From: an uncultured Lachnospiraceae bacterium
GTDB lineage: Bacteria; Bacillota; Clostridia; Lachnospirales; Lachnospiraceae
Reading direction: 5' to 3'
DNA length: 20,781 bases
NCBI GenBank assembly: GCA_910585995.1
Contig: CAJUGG010000004.1
Location: 1-20,781, forward strand
Positions 7,293-14,339 of this stretch are shown here, piece after piece. The position numbers and the translations under genes were made by a program. Below the pieces are notes generated by a model. It searched no databases, was not told where the DNA came from, and saw only the letters and a list, made by a program, of their open reading frames with translations. Position 1 is the stretch's first letter. The number at the start of each line of letters is the position of its first letter.

Positions 7293-8577
7293 GTACGCTG
7301 ATCTCCTTGCCAAGCTGTACTTCGATGACTTTCAACTCGGTGTCTGCAATCAAGGTATGGCGGCATCCCGCCTGCATCGTCACCACATCTCCAGCCTTTA
7401 CCGGCTGTTCCATCCCGTCTACAATACTGCGACCGCTTCCAGAGATCACATTCCATACCTCGTCCCGTCTCTCATGGCTGTGATAATTCATCTGATGTCC
7501 GGCGTTTAATGTCACCTTAATCGTCATACTCTCATCTTCCACATCCAGCACCCGAAAACTGCCCCAGGATTTTTCCGCAAACATAATCTGCTGATCGATC
7601 TTATCCACATAGGGTTTGATATAGCTCGACTGCTCCTTATCAGAGACTAAGATGCCCTCCGGGCTTGCAGAGACGACCACATCTTTTAATCCCATACAGA
7701 GCACCGGGACATCTAATTCATTGATGACATGCACGTTGGCACACTGGTCATTTAAGATGGCTTCCCCGATGGCAGTCTCCTCCATAGCTTCTGTCAGTGT
7801 ATTCCAGGTGCCCAGATCTTTCCACTCTCCGGCAAAACGCATCACTTCAATGTTGTCTTCTTTTTCTACCACCGCGTAATCAAAGCTGATCTTTGTCAGT
7901 GTATCATATTTTCCAAACAGATCCTGATAATCTGTAAAATCCAAAAGCTCATGCGCCTTGTCCAGCACATATCTTAATTTGTAAGCAAAGACGCCGCCAT
8001 TCCAGAGTGCACCCTTTTTGATATATTCCTTTGCGGTCTTGGTGTCTGGTTTTTCTTTAAAAGTCGCCACATGGCTGATCTGATCCGCCTGTTCTGGAAT
8101 GATATAACCATACTTTTCACTGGGATATGTGGGTTCGATGCCCATAAGCACCAGATTGGCCTCTCCCTCTTCTGCGCGGTTTCCCAGTTCTTTTAACGCC
8201 GCAAAGTAATCATCATTGACATATGGGTCCACGGGGCAGACCACCACGGCCTCTTCCGGCGATACACCCTTTACATCGTGCAGATAGGCAGTCGCCAAAG
8301 CGATGGCTGGAAAGGTATCCCTTCTGCATGGCTCGATGGAGATCCCTACCTGCTCTCCCAACTGGTTATGAATGGCCGATACCTGAGTCTTTGATGTGGC
8401 AATCGTCACCTTCGCGTCTGCATCCACCTTACGAATCTGACGATAGACTCTCTGCACCATGGACTCATAATTCCCGTCTTCGGTTTTAAAGATCTTAATA
8501 AACTGTTTGGAACGGATATCATTGGACAGCGGCCAGAGCCGTTTGCCGGAACCTCCGGATAAAAGAACAATATTCAT
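7261..8577 (-). CDS. manC: Mannose-1-phosphate guanylyltransferase with C-terminal cupin
   Basis: The enzyme makes GDP-mannose from mannose-1-phosphate and GTP. The N-terminal nucleotidyltransferase domain carries GGSGKRLWP at residues 8-16 with the conserved SKQF just after, and the FKEKPD block near the middle. The last ~95 residues form a cupin like the type II phosphomannose isomerase part of AlgA/ManC enzymes (HQMNYHSHERRDEVWNV, then AGDVVTMQAGCRHT and IEVQLGKE). At 438 residues it is somewhat shorter than the 470-480 residues of classic bifunctional enzymes. Since a class I ManA follows, the cupin isomerase activity may be redundant or lost. It starts 3 bp after the fcl stop codon, with AGAGAGGT as ribosome site. 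Confidence 0.94.
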   Translation of the reverse strand: MNIVLLSGGSGKRLWPLSNDIRSKQFIKIFKTEDGNYESMVQRVYRQIRKVDADAKVTIATSKTQVSAIHNQLGEQVGISIEPCRRDTFPAIALATAYLHDVKGVSPEEAVVVCPVDPYVNDDYFAALKELGNRAEEGEANLVLMGIEPTYPSEKYGYIIPEQADQISHVATFKEKPDTKTAKEYIKKGALWNGGVFAYKLRYVLDKAHELLDFTDYQDLFGKYDTLTKISFDYAVVEKEDNIEVMRFAGEWKDLGTWNTLTEAMEETAIGEAILNDQCANVHVINELDVPVLCMGLKDVVVSASPEGILVSDKEQSSYIKPYVDKIDQQIMFAEKSWGSFRVLDVEDESMTIKVTLNAGHQMNYHSHERRDEVWNVISGSGRSIVDGMEQPVKAGDVVTMQAGCRHTLIADTELKVIEVQLGKEISVHDKKKYKLED

Positions 8578-8580
8578 ATC

Positions 8581-9525
8581 TTACCTCTCTGCCCGCATGG
8601 GGTTATTTAAAAAATCTTCATAGGCGAAGCGGATGCCGTCTTCAAGCTCAGTCTGATACGTCCAGCCCAGCGCTGCACTCTTCGATACATCCAAAAGCTT
8701 TCTTGGGGTTCCATTGGGTTTACTTGTATCCCAGCGGATCTCTCCAGTATAGCCAATGACTTTCGCCACCAGTTCGGTCAGCTCTTTGATCGTCAGCTCT
8801 TTGCCTGTGCCGGCATTGACCGTCTCATTGCCGCTGTAGTGATTCATCAAAAATACACATAGATTGGCCAGATCATCCACATAGAGAAATTCCCGCAGCG
8901 GACTGCCGTCTCCCCAACAGGTCACATATGGAAGATTCTGCTCTTTCGCCTCATGGAATCTGCGAATGAGCGCTGGAAGCACATGACTGTGTGTGGGATG
9001 GTAGTTGTCATTCGGACCGTACAGATTCGTCGGCATCACAGAGATATAGTCTGTGCCGTACTGTCTGTTAAGAAATTCACAATATTTTAATCCGGAGATC
9101 TTGGCAAGCGCATAGGCTTCGTTGGTCTTCTCAAGCTCCGAAGTCAGCAAGCAGCTCTCCTTCATAGGCTGCGGCGCCATCCTGGGATAGATACAGGAAG
9201 AGCCGAGAAATTCCAGCTTTTTACAGCCGTTTTTCCAGGCAGAATGGATCACGTTCATCTCCAGGATCATATTATCATACATAAAATCTGCCAGAGCATC
9301 CTGATTGGCCACAATACCCCCCACTTTTGCTGCTGCTAAAAAGACATATTCCGGCTGTTCCTTAGCAAAAAATGCCTCTACTTCATCCTGACGGCACAGA
9401 TTCAGTTCTTTATGCGTGCGGGTAATCAGGTTGTGATATCCTTGGCGCTCTAATTCTCTTACAATCGCAGAACCCACCATCCCCCGGTGGCCTGCCACAT
9501 AGATCTTTGCATCTTTTTCCATCAT
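8581..9525 (-). CDS. fcl: GDP-L-fucose synthase
   Basis: This NADPH-dependent epimerase-reductase converts GDP-4-keto-6-deoxymannose to GDP-L-fucose. The 314-residue extended short-chain dehydrogenase has the Rossmann motif GHRGMVG at 12-18, LGSSCIYP at 108-114 (catalytic Ser/Cys region) and the Tyr138-x3-Lys142 pair in NEAYALAK. NLYGPNDNYHPTHSHVLPA is the typical substrate loop of the family. The start at 9525 follows AAGGAG by 11 bases, and the site overlaps the gmd stop codon region. A second ATG directly follows the first, so the true start could be one codon later. It sits between gmd and manC with very short spacing, which supports a single transcript. Confidence 0.96.
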   Translation of the reverse strand: MMEKDAKIYVAGHRGMVGSAIVRELERQGYHNLITRTHKELNLCRQDEVEAFFAKEQPEYVFLAAAKVGGIVANQDALADFMYDNMILEMNVIHSAWKNGCKKLEFLGSSCIYPRMAPQPMKESCLLTSELEKTNEAYALAKISGLKYCEFLNRQYGTDYISVMPTNLYGPNDNYHPTHSHVLPALIRRFHEAKEQNLPYVTCWGDGSPLREFLYVDDLANLCVFLMNHYSGNETVNAGTGKELTIKELTELVAKVIGYTGEIRWDTSKPNGTPRKLLDVSKSAALGWTYQTELEDGIRFAYEDFLNNPMRAER

Positions 9526-9540
9526 TTTGTCCCACGCTCC

Positions 9541-10593
9541 TTATTCTGCTGTTTTCAGTGCTGCTTCCCGTTTTGCCAGTTCTCTGTCATGTTTTGCCAT
9601 AATCTGTACAAGTTCTTCATAACTGGTCTTCTGAGGATTCCAGCCCAGTACCGTCTTTGCCTTGGTCGGATCTCCCCACAGATTGTCCACATCCGTGGGA
9701 CGAAACCACTCTGGATTGACACATACCAGCATCTTGCCGGTAGCCTTGTCATATCCTTTTTCCTGAAGTCCTGTTCCTTCCCAACGGATCTCCATCCCAT
9801 TAGCACGAAAAGCCTTTTCGGTAAAATCCCGAACCGTATGCTGCTCTCCCGTAGCGATCACAAAGTCCTCCGGCGTATCATGCTGTAAGATCATCCACAT
9901 ACATTCCACATAATCTTTGGCGTACCCCCAGTCTCTAAGAGAATCCATATTTCCCAGCTCCAGATGATCCTGAAGTCCTTCTGCAATCCGGCCTGCTGCC
10001 AGCGTGATCTTTCTGGTCACAAAATTCTCTCCCCGACGCTCGGACTCATGGTTAAACAGGATGCCATTGACCGCAAACATCCCATATGCTTCCCGGTATT
10101 CTTTGGTGATCCAAAATCCATACTGTTTGGCTACCGCGTAGGGACTATAAGGATGAAACGGAGTCTTTTCATTCTGAGGCACTTCCTCTACTTTTCCATA
10201 TAGTTCTGAAGTAGATGCCTGATAGATCTTGGTTTTCTTGGTCAGGCCCAGGATACGCACCGCTTCCAGAATCCGCAGCACACCGATCGCATCCACTTCT
10301 CCCGAATACTCCGGCACATCAAAAGACACCTGCACATGGGACTGCGCCGCCAGGTTGTAGATCTCGTCCGGCTGCACCAGTCCGATAATCCGTATCAAAG
10401 AGGAAGAATCTGACAGATCTCCGTCGTGCAGACGGATAGCTTGTCTCTCTAACAGAGAATCAATCCTAGACGTATTGGCCAGAGATGCCCGCCTCGTAAC
10501 TCCATGAACCTCATACCCTTTTTCCAGTAAAAACTCCGCCAGATAAGAGCCGTCCTGCCCTGTGATACCAGTAATCAACGCTTTTTTTGCCAT
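9541..10593 (-). CDS. gmd: GDP-mannose 4,6-dehydratase
   Basis: It converts GDP-D-mannose to GDP-4-keto-6-deoxymannose, the committed step to GDP-L-fucose and related sugars. The 350-residue protein has the NADP-binding motif GITGQDG at 9-15, the catalytic Thr128/Glu130 in STSELYG, and Tyr152-x3-Lys156 in SPYAVAKQYG. NHESERRGENFVTRKI is diagnostic for Gmd as opposed to dTDP-glucose dehydratases. It is the first gene of the four-gene operon, with AAGGAG eight bases before the ATG. The 258-bp region upstream is shared with the divergent AraC-family gene. No convincing sigma-A promoter was found for gmd within it by eye. Confidence 0.97.
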   Translation of the reverse strand: MAKKALITGITGQDGSYLAEFLLEKGYEVHGVTRRASLANTSRIDSLLERQAIRLHDGDLSDSSSLIRIIGLVQPDEIYNLAAQSHVQVSFDVPEYSGEVDAIGVLRILEAVRILGLTKKTKIYQASTSELYGKVEEVPQNEKTPFHPYSPYAVAKQYGFWITKEYREAYGMFAVNGILFNHESERRGENFVTRKITLAAGRIAEGLQDHLELGNMDSLRDWGYAKDYVECMWMILQHDTPEDFVIATGEQHTVRDFTEKAFRANGMEIRWEGTGLQEKGYDKATGKMLVCVNPEWFRPTDVDNLWGDPTKAKTVLGWNPQKTSYEELVQIMAKHDRELAKREAALKTAE

Positions 10594-10775
10594 AACTGTT
10601 CTCCTTATCTTATCTCGTAATCTCTTACATTTCCATAATTAGTGTAAGCATTTCCTGCCATTTTATGATGCCACGGATTGCTCCGCATTTTCTGTCATTT
10701 TAATAAATATATCCGGGAATTTTAATAGAGTATCTTGATGGGAAATAGCATAATATTGACTTTTTGAATCCTAAG

Positions 10776-10803
10776 TTCTTGTCAACATGCAATTTTCTTG
10801 TCA
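10776..10803. repeat. Direct repeat at the araC-type promoter, possible AraC-family site
   Basis: TTCTTGTCA occurs at 10776-10784 and again at 10795-10803, 19 bp apart (about two helical turns). The second copy contains the -35 box of the regulator promoter. AraC-family proteins commonly bind direct half-sites with such spacing, so autoregulation or control of the divergent gmd operon is possible. Confidence 0.5.
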
Positions 10804-10826
10804 CTCCCTCCTTCCTTTGTTATAAT
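10798..10826 (+). promoter_or_regulatory. Sigma-A-type promoter of the AraC/MerR gene pair
   Basis: TTGTCA (10798-10803) and TATAAT (10821-10826) are separated by 17 bp. The predicted start of transcription is near 10833, with the ribosome site AAGGAG at 10837-10842. This is one of the best promoters in the window. Confidence 0.78.
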
Positions 10827-10851
10827 GACGTTAATAAAGGAGAATATTATT

Positions 10852-11712
10852 ATGGATACCTCTCTATTTCACGGCAGTCTCGTCACGACCAGCCGGATCT
10901 TGTATACCCCGTCCACGTTTGCCAAGACGAACCTTCTGCATCTGCAGGAGACTGGTTCTTTGCAGGCGCAAAAGCCTCATACCAGCCAGCGTAAAAACCT
11001 GTCCTCTTATCTGTTTTTTTTAGTGCTCTCTGGCTATGGTACTTTGGAATATCAGGGGACTTCTCATGCCTTAAAAGCCGGAGACTGTGTATTTTTAGAC
11101 TGCCATAAGCAGTATTCCCATCGGACATCCGATGATCTGTGGCAGTTAAAATGGGTACATTTCTGTGGTCCGAATATGGGCAGTATCTATGAAAAATATG
11201 TTGAGCGCGGCGGCCAGCCCTGTTTTCATCCCAGAGATGCTGCTCCTTATGAGCAGCTCCTTCAGGAACTATATACCATCGCCTCTACCCAGGACTATGT
11301 GCGGGATATGCGGATCTTTGAAAAATTGACTTCTCTTTTGACCCTCTTGATGGAAGAGAGCTGGCATCCTGAGAACGCTTCTGCCAAAGCGGTGAAAAAG
11401 CAAAACCTGCAAAAAGTCAAAGACTATTTAGACCAGCACTACCAGGAAAAGATCCCTCTAGACTATCTTGCAGAACGTTTTTTTATCAATAAATTTTACT
11501 TAACCCGCATCTTCAAAGAGCAGTTTGGCATCTCCATCCACAACTATCTCTTGCAGATCCGCATCACCCACTCCAAGCAGCTGCTTCGTTTTACCGACAA
11601 GACCATCGAATCGATCAGTGCAGAGTGCGGTATCGAAGATGCCAACTATTTTTCCCGGATCTTTAAAAAAATAGAAGGAATCTCTCCCGGAGCATTCCGA
11701 AAGATGTGGTAA
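10852..11712 (+). CDS. AraC-family transcriptional regulator with cupin sensor domain
   Basis: A 286-residue regulator. The N-terminal half (about 15-150) is an AraC-type cupin (SGYGTLEYQG, then LKAGDCVFLDC), the fold that usually senses a sugar or similar small molecule. The C-terminal ~100 residues hold the double helix-turn-helix (PLDYLAERFFINKFYLTRIF, and later IESISAECGIEDANYFSRIF). The ATG at 10852 is chosen because AAGGAG lies 9 bases upstream and the promoter -10 box lies inside any longer frame starting at 10798. It is divergent from gmd and followed after 23 bp by the MerR-methyltransferase gene. Control of the GDP-fucose operon or of sugar use is plausible, but the effector is unknown. 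Confidence 0.92.
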   Translation: MDTSLFHGSLVTTSRILYTPSTFAKTNLLHLQETGSLQAQKPHTSQRKNLSSYLFFLVLSGYGTLEYQGTSHALKAGDCVFLDCHKQYSHRTSDDLWQLKWVHFCGPNMGSIYEKYVERGGQPCFHPRDAAPYEQLLQELYTIASTQDYVRDMRIFEKLTSLLTLLMEESWHPENASAKAVKKQNLQKVKDYLDQHYQEKIPLDYLAERFFINKFYLTRIFKEQFGISIHNYLLQIRITHSKQLLRFTDKTIESISAECGIEDANYFSRIFKKIEGISPGAFRKMW

Positions 11713-11735
11713 TCCCATAGAAAGGCAGGCATCCT

Positions 11736-12932
11736 ATGAGGCTTCCCGGTTATTATTCTTCTGGACAATTCGCACAGCTCGCAGGCGTAACCGTCCGAAC
11801 CATCCGCTATTATGATAAACAAAATATCTTAAATCCATCTTATGTAAACCTATCCGGCGCCCGCTTTTATACAGACTCTGATCTGGCCAGGCTGCAGCAG
11901 ATCCTCTTATTAAAATACTTGGGCTTTTCGCTGGACGATATCAAAGAAATGACCATTGAGGACACCGATTATCATTTTCTCAGAAATTCTCTGAATTTGC
12001 AGAAAAAGCTGGTACAGGACCGGATCGAACAGATGCAGTTAGTGGAAAGCGCCATCGAAGATACGGTCCGCGCGATCGATGAAAACCGGCAGATCGACTG
12101 GAGCCATATGCTGGAACTGATCCATCTGACGGGTATGGAAAAAAGCCTCAAACTCCAATACCAAAACGCTACCAATATCTCCGCCCGCATCCGTCTGCAC
12201 CGGGATTATTCCCTGAATCGCCAGGGATGGTTTCCATGGATCTATGAACAGTGCCAGATCAAAAAAGGGCAGCGCATCCTGGAATTGGGATGCGGAAATG
12301 GCGCCCTCTGGACGGAAAATATCGCAAAGCTTCCCACACAGGTTGCTCTTGTGCTCTCTGATATCTCAGAAGGCATGCTAAGAGACGCCAGACGAACTAT
12401 CGGTCAAAATGACACCCGCTTTTCTTTTCAAGCTTTTGACTGTGCAAAGATCCCCTTTCCGGCTCAGAGCTTTGACCGGATTATCGCCAACCATGTGCTA
12501 TTCTACTGCAAAGACTTAGATCTTGTATGCGCTGAGATCCGCCGGGTCTTAAAACCTGACGGACTTTTTCTGTGCAGTGCTTATGGAAAAGACCATATGA
12601 AAGAGATCAGCGAATTAGTGCAGCAGTTTGACAGCCGTATTGTACTGTCAGCCGAAAAACTCTATGAACAGTTTGGATTGGAGAACGGATGTTCGATTCT
12701 GCAACCCCATTTTTCCATAGTTACCTGCTGCTGTTATGAAGATGAGATTCTCCTAGACCGCGCCGAACCTCTGATTGAATATATCCTCTCCTGCCATGGC
12801 AACCAGAATCAAATCCTTCTAGACCGTTACAAAGACTTTCGGATCTTTACAGAAAAAAAGGTACGGCCAGGATTTCACATTACCAAACATGCAGGACTCT
12901 TTTGCTGTCAGGGAGTTGTGGCTCCTTTGTAA
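11736..12932 (+). CDS. MerR-family regulator fused to SAM-dependent methyltransferase
   Basis: A 398-residue two-domain protein. Residues 7-75 are a MerR winged helix-turn-helix (YYSSGQFAQLAGVTVRTIRYYD). A long helix at about 83-118 is the expected dimerisation coiled coil. From about 165 a class I methyltransferase begins. It has motif I ILELGCGNG at 181-189, an acidic end of strand 2 in LVLSDISEGML, DRIIANHVLFY at 247-257 and VLKPDG at 271-276. In ordinary MerR proteins this C-terminal position holds the effector-binding domain, so SAM or the methyl acceptor may be the signal, or the protein may modify the inducer. Residues near 335 include three consecutive cysteines. It lies 23 bp after the AraC-family gene. 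A promoter of MerR geometry follows immediately and reads into rmlB. Confidence 0.9.
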   Translation: MRLPGYYSSGQFAQLAGVTVRTIRYYDKQNILNPSYVNLSGARFYTDSDLARLQQILLLKYLGFSLDDIKEMTIEDTDYHFLRNSLNLQKKLVQDRIEQMQLVESAIEDTVRAIDENRQIDWSHMLELIHLTGMEKSLKLQYQNATNISARIRLHRDYSLNRQGWFPWIYEQCQIKKGQRILELGCGNGALWTENIAKLPTQVALVLSDISEGMLRDARRTIGQNDTRFSFQAFDCAKIPFPAQSFDRIIANHVLFYCKDLDLVCAEIRRVLKPDGLFLCSAYGKDHMKEISELVQQFDSRIVLSAEKLYEQFGLENGCSILQPHFSIVTCCCYEDEILLDRAEPLIEYILSCHGNQNQILLDRYKDFRIFTEKKVRPGFHITKHAGLFCCQGVVAPL

Positions 12933-12958
12933 AATTTTATCTTTTTTTGCAAAACCCC

Positions 12959-12989
12959 TTGCAGGTGACGTTACGTCATCTTTTATACT
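12959..12989 (+). promoter_or_regulatory. MerR-type promoter/operator upstream of rmlB
   Basis: TTGCAG (12959-12964) and TATACT (12984-12989) are separated by 19 bp rather than 17. The spacer contains the perfect dyad TGACGTTACGTCA (12966-12978). A 19-bp spacer with a centred palindrome is the hallmark of promoters untwisted by MerR-family activators, and the ACGTNACGT core resembles sites described for TipA-like members. It lies 27 bp after the MerR-methyltransferase gene and about 55 bp before the rmlB start. Confidence 0.8.
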
Positions 12990-13046
12990 AAGTCCAGAAG
13001 CGAAAAAACAAAATTTTAAAAAAAGATTTGAGAGGAAACAAAAACC

Positions 13047-14075
13047 ATGAAGCAGACCACGATTATTGTAACTGGAGGAGCCGGTTTTATCGGAAGCAAC
13101 TTTATCTTTCATATGCTGAAAAAATACCCGGACTATCGGATCATCTGTCTGGATTGTCTGACCTATGCCGGCAATCTGTCCACTCTTAAACCCGTGATGG
13201 ATCATCCAAATTTTCGGTTTGTCAAAGAGAGCATTACCGACCGGGAAGCAGTGTACAAGCTTTTTGAGGAAGAACATCCCGATATGGTGGTAAATTTTGC
13301 AGCGGAAAGTCATGTAGACCGCTCGATTGAGAATCCGCAGGTGTTTTTGGATACCAATATCATCGGTACTTCCATCTTGATGGACGCCTGCAGAACCTAT
13401 GGCATCAAGCGTTATCATCAGGTCTCTACAGATGAGGTCTATGGAGATCTGCCGTTAGACCGCCCGGATCTGTTTTTTACTGAAGAGACGCCGATTCATA
13501 CATCCAGCCCGTATTCTTCCAGTAAGGCTGCAGCCGACCTGTTAGTGCTGGCTTACCATCGTACGTACGGACTGCCGGTATCAATCAGTCGTTGTTCGAA
13601 TAACTATGGGCCTTATCATTTTCCAGAGAAACTGATTCCGCTGATGATCGCCAATGCGTTAAATGACAAGCCGCTGCCGGTCTATGGAGCCGGGGAAAAT
13701 GTGCGCGACTGGCTCTATGTGGAGGATCACTGCAAAGCGATTGATCTGGTGATTCACAAGGGGCGTGTAGGCGAGGTCTACAATATCGGCGGACATAATG
13801 AGATGAGAAATATTGATATCGTCAAGATGATCTGCAAGGCACTGGGAAAACCGGAGAGCCTGATCACGTATGTGGCAGACCGTAAAGGACACGATATGCG
13901 TTATGCGATTGATCCTACGAAGATTCACAGAGAGCTGGGTTGGCTGCCGGAGACGAAGTTTGCGGATGGAATACAGAAGACGATTCAGTGGTATCTGGAG
14001 AATAAGGAGTGGTGGGAGACTATTATTTCGGGGGAGTATCAAGGGTATTATGAGAAAATGTATGGGGATAGATAG
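13047..14075 (+). CDS. rmlB: dTDP-glucose 4,6-dehydratase
   Basis: It converts dTDP-glucose to dTDP-4-keto-6-deoxyglucose, the second step to dTDP-L-rhamnose. The 342-residue protein shows GGAGFIG at 10-16, the catalytic block STDEVYG (Thr128, Asp129, Glu130) and Tyr156-x3-Lys160 in SPYSSSKAAAD. The motif SRCSNNYGPYHFPEKLIPL is typical of RmlB. The ribosome site AGAGGA lies 10 bases before the ATG. Its own promoter carries a MerR-type operator, so it may be controlled by the preceding fusion regulator. From roughly 13900 onward the codons shift toward G-ending, G-rich choices (GAG, GGG, ACG, ATT), matching rmlD rather than the genes before it. rmlA and rmlC are not nearby. Confidence 0.96.
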   Translation: MKQTTIIVTGGAGFIGSNFIFHMLKKYPDYRIICLDCLTYAGNLSTLKPVMDHPNFRFVKESITDREAVYKLFEEEHPDMVVNFAAESHVDRSIENPQVFLDTNIIGTSILMDACRTYGIKRYHQVSTDEVYGDLPLDRPDLFFTEETPIHTSSPYSSSKAAADLLVLAYHRTYGLPVSISRCSNNYGPYHFPEKLIPLMIANALNDKPLPVYGAGENVRDWLYVEDHCKAIDLVIHKGRVGEVYNIGGHNEMRNIDIVKMICKALGKPESLITYVADRKGHDMRYAIDPTKIHRELGWLPETKFADGIQKTIQWYLENKEWWETIISGEYQGYYEKMYGDR

Positions 14076-14095
14076 AGAATAATGTTACAAGCGAC

Positions 14096-14246
14096 GCCTG
14101 GGAGGGGAAGAGGTTCCTTCCAGACCCCGCTCGCGCTTAGTGAACGTCTGTAGCGGTACTAAGCTCGTGACTGCGCGTTCCGCTTGCACTCGCTAAGTGC
14201 CGACGACGTTCAATGGGTCTTACAGGAACCTCTTCCCCTCCCAGGC
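14096..14246. repeat. Large foldback element with 23-bp perfect arms
   Basis: Bases 14096-14118 are the exact reverse complement of 14224-14246. Inside, AGACCC (14122-14127) pairs with GGGTCT (14215-14220), GAACGTC (14142-14148) pairs with GACGTTC (14205-14211), and TAGCG (14151-14155) pairs with CGCTA (14191-14195). The whole 151 bases can therefore form one long interrupted hairpin. No open reading frame, T-run or clear target-site duplication is seen. It fills most of the 264-bp gap between rmlB and rmlD. It may be a non-autonomous mobile palindrome (REP/MITE-like) or a structured RNA. The words TTCCAGAC and CTTCCAGAC are shared with the element at 1-138. Confidence 0.85.
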
Positions 14247-14272
14247 TGGGTATCGAAGGACTATCCTTAATT

Positions 14273-14302
14273 TTGCATTGGAAAAATATAAGAGAGGATA
14301 AT
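14273..14302 (+). promoter_or_regulatory. Possible promoter of rmlD
   Basis: TTGCAT (14273-14278) and GATAAT (14297-14302) are separated by 18 bp, just downstream of the foldback element. An alternative -10 (TATTAT, 14312-14317) exists. Moderate match only. Confidence 0.4.
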
Positions 14303-14339
14303 ATTAGCTTTTATTATAAATAAGAAAGGATTTTTTGAT

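Noticed and set aside
9487..9888. Plus-strand 133-codon frame opposite fcl and gmd
   Set aside because: It is the reverse of two well-supported coding regions and its translation has no family features.
12819..13418. Minus-strand 199-codon frame opposite the MerR fusion and rmlB
   Set aside because: Covers two confirmed genes and the promoter between them, with no ribosome site or domain; a shadow.
14096..14246. Foldback read as a standard terminator for rmlB
   Set aside because: No U-tract follows the right arm on either strand and the loop is over 100 bases, so it does not fit a rho-independent terminator.
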